Shown: piece by piece, positions 28,114 to 36,524 of the stretch
How positions within the stretch are numbered: position 1 is the first letter of the stretch
How the letters are laid out: every line of letters begins with the position of its first letter
NCBI GenBank assembly: GCA_963734365.1
Contig: CAVTGV010000002.1
Coordinates: 186,001-250,000 of the forward strand
DNA length: 64,000 nt
From: JACVRW01 sp963734365
GTDB taxonomy: Bacteria > Actinomycetota > Thermoleophilia > Solirubrobacterales > Thermoleophilaceae
Direction: 5' to 3'
Program-made: the position numbers and the translations under genes
Notes under the pieces: model-generated
The model's input: the letters and a program-made list of their open reading frames with translations, nothing else
The model's database searches: none
What the model was told of the DNA's origin: nothing

Positions 28114-28512
28114 ATGTCCGCGAGGAAGATCCGCGTCGTCGTCGCCAAGCCCGGCCTGGACGGGCACGACCGAGGCGCCAAGATCATCGCCCGGGCGTTG
28201 CGCGACGCGGGCATGGAGGTGATCTACACGGGTCTTCACCAGACCCCGGAGCAGATCGTCGAGACCGTGCTGCAGGAGGATGCCGACGCCGTGGGCCTGT
28301 CGATCCTCTCCGGGGCCCACATGACCCTCGTGCCCCGGATCGCATCGCTGCTCGAGGACGAGGGCGCCGAGGACGTGGTGCTGGTGGTGGGGGGGACGAT
28401 CCCGAGCGAGGACATCACAGAGCTCAAGGAGCTGGGCGTGGCCGAGGTGTTCACCCCGGGCGCCCCGGTGCAGGGGATCATCGACTTCATCCGCGAGGCC
28501 GTACCGGCCTAG
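28114..28512 (+). CDS. icmB: Acyl-CoA mutase small subunit, cobalamin-binding (IcmB-like)
   Basis: A 132-residue B12-binding protein with the complete motif: DGHDRG (His18, lower axial ligand to cobalt), SIL at the second position, and VVGGTIP near residue 93. It supplies adenosylcobalamin to the large subunit encoded at 23996-25645. Together they form a split acyl-CoA mutase of the isobutyryl-CoA type. The ATG at 28114 lies 9 bases after TACCCT (28099-28104), so it has its own promoter. Separation of the two subunits by two surface-protein genes is unusual but both are intact. Confidence 0.9.
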   Translation: MSARKIRVVVAKPGLDGHDRGAKIIARALRDAGMEVIYTGLHQTPEQIVETVLQEDADAVGLSILSGAHMTLVPRIASLLEDEGAEDVVLVVGGTIPSEDITELKELGVAEVFTPGAPVQGIIDFIREAVPA

Positions 28513-28545
28513 GTCCGAACACCTGGCCCTTGGCGCCGGGACACG

Positions 28546-28573
28546 ATTGACTCGTCAGTCAATGAAGTAGTAT
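28546..28573 (+). promoter_or_regulatory. Operator and promoter of the etf operon
   Basis: ATTGACT-CGTC-AGTCAAT (28546-28563) is a perfect 7-base inverted repeat. It overlaps a -35-like TTGACT (28547-28552). A -10-like TAGTAT follows at 28568-28573, 15 bases from the -35. The layout suggests repression, probably by a TetR-type fatty-acid regulator; the TetR gene at 43247 is one candidate but nothing links them. Confidence 0.5.
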
Positions 28574-28640
28574 CGGCCTTCGCCTCCGGCCGGCAGGCTG
28601 CCGCCCGGCGCGCCCAGGATCAAGCCAAGGAGAAGCTTCC

Positions 28641-29435
28641 GTGAAGATCTGCGTCCTCGTAAAAGAGGTGCCCGACGCCGCAGTCGAGAAGCGCATGGAC
28701 CAGGGTTCCAAGCGCATCGACCGCTCGGGCGAGACCACGCTGAACCAGTTCGACACTCATGCGATCGAGGCTGCGATGCAGATCCGCGAGGGTGGCCACT
28801 CGGACGTGGATGAGATCGTCGCCGTGACGATGGCGCCGTCCGAGGCCGGCCGCACGCTCAACAAGGCGGTGGCACTGGGAGCCGACCGCTCGGTGCACCT
28901 CACCGACGATGCGCTCGCCGGCTCCGACGTCTGCGCCACCGGCTATGCGCTCGCCAAGGTGCTCGAGTCGGAGTCGCCGGACCTCGTCCTGCTCGGCCAG
29001 CAGTCGGCCGACGGCGAGTGCTACACGATCGGCGCGGTGGTGGCTGACCATCTGCGCATGCCCTCGCTCACGCAGGTGATCAAGCTGGATGTGAGCGACG
29101 GCAAGCTGCGCTGTGAGCGCCAGGCCGAGTACGGCTACGACACCGTCGAAGTCGAGCTGCCCGCGGTGATCTCCGTCGGCGATGCCATCAACGAGCCGCG
29201 CTACCCCTCCCTCAAGGCGATCATGGGCGCGAAGAAGAAGCAGCGCGACGTGAAGTCCGTCGGGGACGTGGGCATCGAGGCGGACCGCGTGGGTGAGCAG
29301 GGCTCGCGCACGACCGTCCTCGAGATCAACCCGCCCGCCGAGAAGGCCGCGGGCGAGATCATCGAGGACGAGGACACGAACGAGACCGTCGAGCGCATCG
29401 TGGGCTGGCTCGAGGAAAGGAAGCTGCTGGCATGA
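28641..29435 (+). CDS. etfB: Electron transfer flavoprotein beta subunit
   Basis: A 264-residue ETF beta subunit (KICVLVKEVPDAA at the N-terminus; QVIKLDVSDGKLRCERQAEYGYDTVEVELPAVISV mid-protein, the family signature with the AMP-binding loop; NEPRYPSLKAIMGAKKK). With EtfA it carries electrons from acyl-CoA dehydrogenases to the quinone pool. ATG is absent: GTG 28641 follows AAGGAGAAG. It overlaps etfA by 4 bases. The genes form a three-gene operon with the ETF:quinone oxidoreductase, the complete route for electrons from fatty- or amino-acid oxidation. Confidence 0.95.
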   Translation: MKICVLVKEVPDAAVEKRMDQGSKRIDRSGETTLNQFDTHAIEAAMQIREGGHSDVDEIVAVTMAPSEAGRTLNKAVALGADRSVHLTDDALAGSDVCATGYALAKVLESESPDLVLLGQQSADGECYTIGAVVADHLRMPSLTQVIKLDVSDGKLRCERQAEYGYDTVEVELPAVISVGDAINEPRYPSLKAIMGAKKKQRDVKSVGDVGIEADRVGEQGSRTTVLEINPPAEKAAGEIIEDEDTNETVERIVGWLEERKLLA

Positions 29436-30403
29436 GCATCCTCGTCTACGCACTTCACTACGAGGGCGAGTTCAACAAGAACTCGCTGGGCGCGGTATCC
29501 GAGGGCGCCAAGCTCGCCGGCGAGCTGGGCGGCGAGGCCGCCGCGGTGGTGGTCGGCGGCGACGACCTCACCGATGAGCTGTGCCAGTCGCTGGGCCGCT
29601 ACGGCGCGTCCAAGGTCTACCGCGTCAAGGGTCCGGAGGGCCTGGCCCAGCCGGTGGTCGACGCGATGGCCAAGGTGATCGCCGACAACGACTACAAGTA
29701 CGCCCTGTTCGGGGGCGGCCTGCTCGGGTTCGAGATCGGGGCCGGGCTCACGGCGCGGCTCGACGCCGGCGTGACGATGGAGGTCACGGCGGTCAAGGCG
29801 CAGGACGGCAAGCTCGTGGCCGAGCGACCGATCCTGCAGGACTCCGCAATCGTGGACGTGGGCTACGCGGGCGAGCCGGGCATCATCATCGGCCGCCTGA
29901 ACGCCTTCGACGTCCAGGAGTCGGGCGACGCCTCGGCCGAGGTGATCGACGTCGACGTGCCGTTCGAGGATCACTCGACCAAGGCCGTGATGGTCCAGCG
30001 CGGCGAGCAGCGCGGCGCCGACGTGAACATCGAGGACGCCGACATCCTGGTCGCCGGCGGCCGCGGCCTCGGCAAGGCCGAGGGCTTCGAGCTGTGCGAG
30101 TCACTCGCCGACGCCCTCGGCGGAGCGGTGGCCGCCACCCGCGCGGTGGTGGACGCCGGCTGGTACCCGTACGCGGCTCAGATCGGGCAGACCGGCAAGA
30201 CGGTGGCGCCCAAGCTCTACCTGGCGGCGGGCATCTCCGGGGCGATCCAGCACAAGGTCGGCATGCAGTCCTCGGAGAACATCGTCGCCATCAACAAGGA
30301 CCCCAACGCCCCGATCTTCGAGTTCTCCGATCTGGGCGTGGTCGGCGACCTCAACAAGATCATGCCCAAGCTCACCGAGGCGCTGAAGGCCAAGCGAGGC
30401 TGA
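29432..30403 (+). CDS. etfA: Electron transfer flavoprotein alpha subunit
   Basis: A 323-residue ETF alpha subunit. It has an N-terminal alpha/beta domain and a C-terminal FAD-binding domain with the family signature GAAVAATRAVVDAGW, QIGQTGKTVAPKLYLAAGISGAIQH and NKDPNAPIFEFSDLGVVGD. It binds FAD and pairs with EtfB encoded just upstream (4-base overlap). The oxidoreductase gene follows after 7 bases. No bifurcating-type features could be established by eye. Confidence 0.95.
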   Translation: MSILVYALHYEGEFNKNSLGAVSEGAKLAGELGGEAAAVVVGGDDLTDELCQSLGRYGASKVYRVKGPEGLAQPVVDAMAKVIADNDYKYALFGGGLLGFEIGAGLTARLDAGVTMEVTAVKAQDGKLVAERPILQDSAIVDVGYAGEPGIIIGRLNAFDVQESGDASAEVIDVDVPFEDHSTKAVMVQRGEQRGADVNIEDADILVAGGRGLGKAEGFELCESLADALGGAVAATRAVVDAGWYPYAAQIGQTGKTVAPKLYLAAGISGAIQHKVGMQSSENIVAINKDPNAPIFEFSDLGVVGDLNKIMPKLTEALKAKRG

Positions 30404-30410
30404 CGCCCGG

Positions 30411-32150
30411 ATGTCCACCGCGCCGATCGAGTTCCCGCCGCCGGTCGACTCCGCCAAGGAGTTCGTAGGCTCGCCCACCGACCCCGAGGATGAGCGCATC
30501 GAGGTCGGCGTGGTGATCGTGGGCGGTGGCCCCGCGGGGCTCTCCTGCGCCATCCGGCTGACCCAGCTGCTGGCCGAGGACGAGGCGCTGATGGAGTCCC
30601 TCGGCGAGGTGCCGGTGGCGCTGGTGGAGAAGGGCAAGGGCCCCGGCTCCCACCTGCTGTCGGGGGCGATGATGAACCCCTCTGCCATGAGGAAGCTCTT
30701 CCCGGACCTGCCGGAGAGCGACTGGCCCACCTACGGCGCCGTCGAGAAGGACTCCGTCTACCTGCTGCCCAACCGAAAGCGCGCCATCCCGCTCAAGCCC
30801 ACGCCGCCGCCGTTTCGCAACCACGGCAACCACGTGACCTCCGTCGCTCAGCTCGGGCGCTGGCTGTCCGGGCAGGCCGAGGAGTCCGGCGTGTACATCC
30901 TTGGCGAGACCTCCGCCGCCCAGCTCCTGGTCGACGACGGGCGGGTGGTGGGCGTCCGCTCGGGCGACAAGGGCCGCGGCAAGGACAACGAGGAGCTCTC
31001 CAACTTCGAGCCCGGCGCCGACCTGATCGCCAAGGCCACCGTGCTGGCCGAGGGAACCCAGGGACACCTCACCGGCGCGGCGATCCGCCACTTCGACCTG
31101 GGCTCCGAGGACCCGCAGCAATGGGAGCTGGGCGTGAAGGAGGTGTGGGAGGTACAGCGGCCGCTCGACCGCGTGATCCACACCATGGCCTGGCCGCTGC
31201 GCTTCGGCCCCAAGTACCGCGAGTTCGGCGGCTCGTTCATCTACCCGATGGGCGAGGACCGGGTGTCGATGGGCATGGTGGTGGGGCTCGACTACCGCGA
31301 TGCCACCTTCTCGGTCCACGACGCCCTGCAGGAGCTGAAGGGGCACCCGCTGGTCGCGAAGATCATCGAGGGCGGCAAGCGTGTGGGCTGGGGCGCCAAG
31401 ACGATCCCCTCAGGCGGCTACTGGGCCCAGCCCGACCGCTACTGGGCGCCCGGGATGGTCATCGCGGGGGACGGTGCCGGGATGGTCAACATCCCGACGC
31501 TCAAGGGCGTCCACTACGCGATGCACGCGGGGATGTTCGCCGCCGAGGCGATCTACGAGCGGCTCAAGGCGGGCGAGGAGGGCATGGCCGATCTCTCCAA
31601 CTACGAGGCCAAGGTCCGCGGCTCGGAGATCGAGACTGACATCCGCCGCTCGCGCAACATGCGCCAGCCCTTCTCCAGGGGATTCCTGGTCGGCGGGGCG
31701 ATCGCCAACATGATGGAGATCTCCGGCGGCCGCTTCCCCGGCGGGCGCTGGAAGACCCACGACGACGCGACCGTGGACGTGTTCATCGGCGACGGCGACA
31801 AGCGCTACCCCAAGCCCGACGGCAAGACGACCTTCGACAAGCTGTCCTCGGTCTTCCTCACCGGCAACGCCACTCGCGACGACGCTCCCAACCACATCCG
31901 CATCCAGGACAAGGTGCCGCTGGAGGTGGCGTTGATGTGGCAGAACATGTGCCCCGCGGCGGTCTACGAGGTGCCCGAGGATGAGCTCGAGGGCGCTCGC
32001 GAGGACGGCAACGGGAAGCTCGACGGCAAGCATGAGGTTCGGTTGCAGATCACGCCGTCGAATTGCGTGCAGTGTGGGGCGATTACCGCCAAGGGTGGGC
32101 GGTTGACTCCTCCTGAGGGTGGCGACGGGCCTAACTACCAGGTGACCTGA
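30411..32150 (+). CDS. ETF:quinone oxidoreductase (one cluster Cys missing)
   Basis: A 579-residue membrane-associated flavoprotein passing electrons from reduced ETF to quinone. It has FAD-binding GGGPAGLSCAIRL (about residue 38), a GSHLLSGAMMNP stretch, and EDRVSMGMVVGLDYRD. The C-terminal [4Fe-4S] region has Cys514 (NMCPAAVYE) and CVQC at 552-555, but the third residue of the usual CxxCxxC is Ile558. One of the four normal ligands is therefore absent. The DNA around it is clean and in frame to the PEGGDGPNY end, so this is not an obvious frameshift. The last 40 codons are noticeably less GC-rich than the rest. Confidence 0.9.
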   Translation: MSTAPIEFPPPVDSAKEFVGSPTDPEDERIEVGVVIVGGGPAGLSCAIRLTQLLAEDEALMESLGEVPVALVEKGKGPGSHLLSGAMMNPSAMRKLFPDLPESDWPTYGAVEKDSVYLLPNRKRAIPLKPTPPPFRNHGNHVTSVAQLGRWLSGQAEESGVYILGETSAAQLLVDDGRVVGVRSGDKGRGKDNEELSNFEPGADLIAKATVLAEGTQGHLTGAAIRHFDLGSEDPQQWELGVKEVWEVQRPLDRVIHTMAWPLRFGPKYREFGGSFIYPMGEDRVSMGMVVGLDYRDATFSVHDALQELKGHPLVAKIIEGGKRVGWGAKTIPSGGYWAQPDRYWAPGMVIAGDGAGMVNIPTLKGVHYAMHAGMFAAEAIYERLKAGEEGMADLSNYEAKVRGSEIETDIRRSRNMRQPFSRGFLVGGAIANMMEISGGRFPGGRWKTHDDATVDVFIGDGDKRYPKPDGKTTFDKLSSVFLTGNATRDDAPNHIRIQDKVPLEVALMWQNMCPAAVYEVPEDELEGAREDGNGKLDGKHEVRLQITPSNCVQCGAITAKGGRLTPPEGGDGPNYQVT

Positions 32151-32172
32151 GGCGTTTGCTGTCGGGCGGGGC

Positions 32173-32276
32173 GGCGTTCCGTCACCCCCGTCCGCAGAGC
32201 TCTCGCGCTGCGCGCTCGTTCGCTCGCCGCAAGCGGCTCGCTCTGACATGCTCTGCGGCCGGGGGTGCCGGACGCC
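32173..32276. repeat. Large imperfect inverted repeat between convergent genes
   Basis: Arms 32183-32199 (CACCCCCGTCCGCAGAG) and 32251-32267 (CTCTGCGGCCGGGGGTG) pair at 16 of 17 positions. The pairing extends outward through GGCGT.CCG-like sequence to about 32173 and 32276. The inner 50 bases hold smaller GCTCG/CGAGC repeats. It sits between the ETF:quinone oxidoreductase and SDR genes, so it may act as a bidirectional terminator. Its size and composition also fit a REP-like or other dispersed element. No second copy was noticed in this window. Confidence 0.5.
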
Positions 32277-32314
32277 CCCCCGCCTCGTCCGTAGGGGCAG
32301 CAGACGGGCGCCTG

Positions 32315-32970
32315 TCAGCGGATCACTGTCAGCGGTTCGTCGCGGCGCACGTGGCTGTTGCCAGAGACTCTCGGCGACCGTGGCGGGCTCGTGCTGTTTG
32401 CCTGGGCCGATTGGGCCGACGATTACGGTCTGGTTCACGTGGATTCCTTCGGGGGCGAGCGCGTCGTGCAGCATCTGTACGTAGACGTTCTCGGCGCCGT
32501 AGGTGACTCCGGAGGTTGCTCGCTCTGGGCTCGGCGTGAGCGCCGCGCTGCCCGTGGTGAACAGGAGGGTGCCTCGGCCGCGCTCGCGCATGTCTGGCAG
32601 GACCTCGCCGACCGCCGCGGCGGCGCCCACGACCTGCAGCTCGAGCGCGGCTCCGAGATCGTCGGCTGTGGTGTCGAGTAGGGGCTTGATGAGGTTCACG
32701 TCCGCCAGTGGGCTGAAGCACAGGATCTCGGCGGGGCCCAGGCGGGCGGCCAGATCGGCCAGAGCGTGCCGGAGCTCGGCGGGACGGCGCACGTCCGCCG
32801 ACGCCGCGGCCGCCTGCATGCCGTCTTTCTCGAGCTCGCCCACCATAGCCTTCGAGCCGGTCGCGATTGCGCGCGACGAGCGCCACGGGGTGGCCCTCGG
32901 TTCCGAACCGCCGTGCGACGGCGGCGCCGACCCCGGGGCCCGCGCCGACGATGGTGACTGGGCCCTTCAT
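32315..32970 (-). pseudogene. Short-chain dehydrogenase-like protein, two frameshifts
   Basis: The reading starts with MKGPVTIVGAGPGVGAAVARRFG (nucleotide-binding GxxxGxG) and continues in a second frame (MVGELEKDGMQAAAASADVRRP to VNQTVIVGPIGPGKQHEPATVAESLWQ). It returns to a third reading, HVRRDEPLTVIR, before TGA at 32317-32315. Deleting one base at 32847 and one near 32353 gives exactly 217 codons plus stop, so two single-base insertions are inferred. The usual catalytic YxxxK reads YGAEN, so Lys is replaced and enzyme activity is doubtful even in the repaired form. Substrate is unknown. Confidence 0.7.
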
Positions 32971-33013
32971 CGGACGATCTCCTGGACGCTCGGCATGCGT
33001 GAATCCTGGCGGA

Positions 33014-34081
33014 TCAGGAACCCCCTGCCCGTGCTGCCCGGTACTCGGCTCGGGCCGTGAAGCTGTCGCGCATCTCGCCGGTCAGCTCGTCCAGGAACTC
33101 CTCGCGGTAGGTGGAGTCGGTGAGCACGGCGATCGCGTAGTAGAGCCCGGCGAACGCGCCGATCCCGCCTGACACCCGCAGCAGGGCCTCCGTGATCTCG
33201 ATCTGCTCGCCCAGCAGGCCGAAGCTGAGCACGACCGAGCCCTGGGCCACCTCCCACGACTCGCGGATCGACGGGCCCACCGCGAGAGCGCCCAGCACGA
33301 TGAAGAACGCGGTCACGGCGAGGCTCACAACCACGGTCTGGAGCGCCTGGCTAACGAAGAGCACGAGCCCGACGTTGAAGCGCTCCCGACGCTCCAGGGC
33401 CGGTCCGTCGCCGGCCTCGTCCTCGAGCTCCTTCACCTCACGCGGGAGCCGCACGATCACGAACAGGGCTCCGGCTCCCACCAGCAGGCCGGCGACCAGA
33501 ACGAGGAAGACGTCGGGCATCCTCGAGAAGACCTGCCACATCTCGGTGTTGATGAACAACACGAGCGCGAACACCAACAGGAGCGGCACGGCCTTGGAGA
33601 GCACGGTCAGCGCAGCGTTCAGCTGCGCGACGAGTCTGGTCCCCGCCCAGCGCACGATCCACACGAGGCCACCCGCAATCACCGCGTAGGCCAGCAGCAG
33701 AATGAGTGCGTTGGCTGCCACGGTCACGGCCGCGCTGGCCACCTGCCCGCCGAAGATGAGCGGCAGCGCCGCGGGCACGAGCAGGAAGACCGCGAGCTCG
33801 AGGTTGCCCACGTGCTGCGGCAGCGACCAGAACCGCCGCCCGCGGGCCAGGTTCAGGAAGCCGAACGCGCCGAGCAGGATCGCCAGGCCGGCGAGCGCGG
33901 CGGCCAGGTTGGCGAGCAGCGACCACTCGAGCTGGATCGCGCCGAGCATCTCCCCGATGAAGACGAGCGCCAGCAGGGGCGCCGCGCGCGTCCACACGTC
34001 CTCGCGCGCCGAGCGGTCCTCGATGAACAGCGGCAGGCCATCGCGGCGAAACCGGCGCTCGTATGCGTCGAGGTCGGTCAC
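33014..34081 (-). CDS. Polytopic membrane protein, function unknown
   Basis: A 355-residue integral membrane protein with roughly eight to nine hydrophobic helices in two blocks (about 30-215 and 240-320). A charged loop (REVKELEDEAGDGPALERRERF) separates them, and the cytoplasmic C-terminal tail is charged. The N-terminus (DLDAYERRFRRDGLPLFIEDRSA) is soluble. No transporter or enzyme motif is recognised. GTG 34081 is the start; a TAAATA hexamer lies 6 bases upstream. It follows the MFS gene by 36 bases on the same strand and may share its transcript. Confidence 0.75.
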   Translation of the reverse strand: MTDLDAYERRFRRDGLPLFIEDRSAREDVWTRAAPLLALVFIGEMLGAIQLEWSLLANLAAALAGLAILLGAFGFLNLARGRRFWSLPQHVGNLELAVFLLVPAALPLIFGGQVASAAVTVAANALILLLAYAVIAGGLVWIVRWAGTRLVAQLNAALTVLSKAVPLLLVFALVLFINTEMWQVFSRMPDVFLVLVAGLLVGAGALFVIVRLPREVKELEDEAGDGPALERRERFNVGLVLFVSQALQTVVVSLAVTAFFIVLGALAVGPSIRESWEVAQGSVVLSFGLLGEQIEITEALLRVSGGIGAFAGLYYAIAVLTDSTYREEFLDELTGEMRDSFTARAEYRAARAGGS

Positions 34082-34117
34082 CCACCGTATTTAGGAGGCT
34101 GCGGCGGACGACCCGGC

Positions 34118-35329
34118 TCAGCCGCTCGCGGCCGCGGCCGTGGCTGGCACCGGCGCGCCGGGACGCTGGATCAGGCCCAGTCCCAGCAGGCCGGCCGCTA
34201 CGCAGCCCAGACCCGCTCCGAGCAGCGCCAGCTGGGCCCCCAGCACGGAGACGAGCACGCCGCCCGCTCCGAGGGCGCCCAGCTCGGCCGTGTTGCGCAG
34301 ACCGTTGTAGGCGGCGAAGGCGCGGCCGTGGAGCCGCTCGGGCACGCGCTCCTGGATCACCGTCCGGATCAGCACGTTCTTCAGGCCGTGGGCCAGGCCG
34401 CCGCCCACGTAACCGGCGAGCACCACGGGCAGGATCGCCCACGACGCCGCGAAGGCCATCCCCGCACCCTGGGCCGCCAGCGCGGCCAGGGCGATACCCG
34501 CCATCGCGGCGGCGCCGCCGCGCGCCACTCGGCTCGCGAGGCCGGTGGCACCGGCCACCATGCCGATCATCCACGCCGCCCCGGTAAGGGCGTAGCCCGC
34601 GTTCCCGGCTCCCACCACGTCCTTGACGTAGAACACCTCGACGGTCAGGGACGCTGAAATGAACAGGAGCCCCAGCACGGCGGCGCCCACCAGCACGCGC
34701 AGCAGGTCGTCGCGCCAGAGGAAGCGGAAGCCGTCCCGGGCCCGGTCGCGTCCCTCGTGTGATGTCGCCGGCACGGGTGGGCGGCGGGTGCGCATGCAGG
34801 CTGCGGCCAGCGCGATGGCCGCGAAGCTCGCCGCGTTCACCAGCAGTGCCAGCCGCGACCCTCCGCCGGCGGTGAGCGCCGCCGCCACCAGCGGACCGAT
34901 CGCGAAGCCGGCGTAGCGGGCCGTCTCGACCCAGCCGTTGGCCTGGGTGAGGCGACCTTCTCTAGCCACGGCGGGCACCAGCGCGAACTCCGCCGGCTGG
35001 CTGATCGCCGAGCCCAGCCCGAGCAGCGCGGACAGCAGCAGGATCGAGGCCAGCGAGTCGGTGAAGGCGAGCCCCGCGGCCACCAGGCCCTGCGCCAGCG
35101 AGGCGAGCACGAGCAGCCGGACGCTCTCGACCCGGTCCGCCAGCAGGCCCGCCAGCGGAGCCAGCGCCACCACCGGCACCATCGTGGCGGCGAACAGCGC
35201 CGACACGGCCAGGCCGGAGCCGGTGAGGTCGTGGACGTGCAGGACCAACGCGATCAGCGCCACGAAGTCGCCCGCCGCCGACAGGCCGACGGCGCCCACG
35301 AGCAGTCGGAGGTCACGGGGCGAGCGCAT
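34118..35329 (-). CDS. MFS transporter (efflux-type)
   Basis: A 403-residue major facilitator protein with about twelve transmembrane helices. It has the MFS loop motif between helices 2 and 3 (PLAGLLADRVESVRLL) and a central hydrophilic loop (MRTRRPPVPATSHEGRDRARDG). The general layout matches MFS_3/enterobactin-exporter-like pumps (NVLIRTVIQERVPERLHGRAFAAYNGLRN in the second half). The start is 3 bases after the methyltransferase stop, so the two are one operon. Export of a methylated small molecule is a reasonable guess but unproven. Confidence 0.88.
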   Translation of the reverse strand: MRSPRDLRLLVGAVGLSAAGDFVALIALVLHVHDLTGSGLAVSALFAATMVPVVALAPLAGLLADRVESVRLLVLASLAQGLVAAGLAFTDSLASILLLSALLGLGSAISQPAEFALVPAVAREGRLTQANGWVETARYAGFAIGPLVAAALTAGGGSRLALLVNAASFAAIALAAACMRTRRPPVPATSHEGRDRARDGFRFLWRDDLLRVLVGAAVLGLLFISASLTVEVFYVKDVVGAGNAGYALTGAAWMIGMVAGATGLASRVARGGAAAMAGIALAALAAQGAGMAFAASWAILPVVLAGYVGGGLAHGLKNVLIRTVIQERVPERLHGRAFAAYNGLRNTAELGALGAGGVLVSVLGAQLALLGAGLGCVAAGLLGLGLIQRPGAPVPATAAAASG

Positions 35330-35332
35330 TGC

Positions 35333-36415
35333 CTACTGGTGCAGCCGGTAGACCCGGAAGAAGTCGTTCTCGATGGGAAGCACCTCGACCCGGGAGAAGC
35401 CGGCCGCGACGGCGTAGTCGCGCATCGTGTCGGCCCGCATAACCGTGCCGGTGCCCACCGGGTGGTCGTGGTCCATCCCGGTGGGCAGGCAGCAGAGCAC
35501 GCTGAAGCCGTACATCAGGCGGTCCACGTCCTCCGCGGGGGCCGAGAAGGAATCGGCCACGCGCTCGTCCATCACGATCGCTGAGCCGTCCTCGCCGGCG
35601 AGCCGGCGCACGGTCTCGAGCAGCTCCACGGGCCGCGGCACGTCGTGGAGCGCCTCGAAGATGGTGACCAGGTCGTAGCTCCCCGACAGCCGCGGATCGC
35701 TCGCGTCGGCCACGTGGAACTGCACGCGATCGCTCACGCCGTACTCGGCCGCGTTCGAGCGGGCGAGCTCCACCGAGGCCTCGTCGAGGTCGTATCCGTC
35801 CACCTGCACGTCGGGGTAGGCGCGCGCGATGGCGATGCTCGACCAGCCGCCCCCGCAGGCGATGTCGGCCACGCGGCCGCCCTCGCTCAGGCGGCCGTGC
35901 AGGTCCGTGATCGAGGGCAGCCATTCGCGGCCGAGCTGGCGCAGGAAGAGGGCCCGGTTCTGGTCCGCCTGGGCCTCGCGCCCATCGGCGCCATATGCCG
36001 TCCAGGGCACCCCGTCGCCGCTGCGAAAGGCCTCCACCACCTCCGGCACCGCCTGTCCGAGCGCCGCGATGATGCGGGCGATCGGGGTCATGTAGTCCAG
36101 GCTGTCGCGGTCCACCAGGACCTCGGCGTGCTCGGCGGAGATCGAGAAGCGGCGCTCGAGGGCGTCGGCCTCCGGGTTCTCGACCTCGAGGATCCCGCCC
36201 GCGGCCTGGGCCTCGAGCCACTCGCGCGCGTAGCGCTCATGGGTGTTCGTGGCGGCCGCGAGGGCGCCCGAGTTGAGCGGGCCGCCAGCGGCCAGGGCGT
36301 CGTAGAGGCCGAGCCGGTCGCCGATGTGGATCTGGAGCACCTCCATCGCGGCGATGTAGCGCTCGAACAGCGACTCGGCGAAGGGTTGGCTCTGGGTTTC
36401 GGCGACGGTAGACAT
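35333..36415 (-). CDS. Class I SAM-dependent methyltransferase with winged-helix N-terminus
   Basis: A 360-residue protein. Residues about 10-100 form a dimerisation/winged-helix region (LQIHIGDRLGLYDALAAGGPLNSGALAAATN and HERYAREWLEAQAAGGIL), as in the Rv2258c-like and O-methyltransferase groups. The SAM-binding domain has motif I VADIACGGGWSSIAIA, the acidic YDLDEAS and FHVADASD. ATG 36415 is chosen because CCGGAGAG precedes it. A 20-base palindrome (36441-36460) lies just upstream. It is divergent from the SARP gene and heads an operon with the MFS pump. Confidence 0.88.
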   Translation of the reverse strand: MSTVAETQSQPFAESLFERYIAAMEVLQIHIGDRLGLYDALAAGGPLNSGALAAATNTHERYAREWLEAQAAGGILEVENPEADALERRFSISAEHAEVLVDRDSLDYMTPIARIIAALGQAVPEVVEAFRSGDGVPWTAYGADGREAQADQNRALFLRQLGREWLPSITDLHGRLSEGGRVADIACGGGWSSIAIARAYPDVQVDGYDLDEASVELARSNAAEYGVSDRVQFHVADASDPRLSGSYDLVTIFEALHDVPRPVELLETVRRLAGEDGSAIVMDERVADSFSAPAEDVDRLMYGFSVLCCLPTGMDHDHPVGTGTVMRADTMRDYAVAAGFSRVEVLPIENDFFRVYRLHQ

Positions 36416-36440
36416 GGCTCTCCGGGGGGTCGGGTTCGCA

Positions 36441-36460
36441 ACAGTGTGGCCCGCCACTGT
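36441..36460. promoter_or_regulatory. Inverted repeat in the methyltransferase-SARP divergent region
   Basis: ACAGTG-N8-CACTGT is a perfect pair of 6-base arms at 36441-36446 and 36455-36460, 26 bases upstream of the methyltransferase ATG on the minus strand. It adjoins the SARP direct repeats, so the two divergent genes may be jointly controlled. Confidence 0.4.
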
Positions 36461-36517
36461 GAGCCGACCGTCAGTGGAGCGTCAGCCGTCTGTCAGGCGA
36501 ACGGGCGCAGCTACGCT
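36460..36517 (+). promoter_or_regulatory. SARP-type 11-bp direct repeats and promoter of the SARP gene
   Basis: TCAG occurs at 36471, 36482 and 36493, exactly 11 bases apart, with a degenerate TGAG at 36460. SARP regulators (ActII-ORF4, DnrI, AfsR) bind heptamer direct repeats spaced 11 bases, just upstream of the -10 box. A -10-like TACGCT follows at 36512-36517, and the gene's GTG is 7 bases further on. The site is therefore likely an autoregulatory SARP operator on a leaderless promoter. Confidence 0.7.
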
Positions 36518-36524
36518 CTCAGCC

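Noticed and set aside
32156..32506. Plus-strand frame across the inverted repeat and SDR end
   Set aside because: Arg/Ser/Ala-rich translation without motif, antisense to the SDR gene and spanning a large palindrome.
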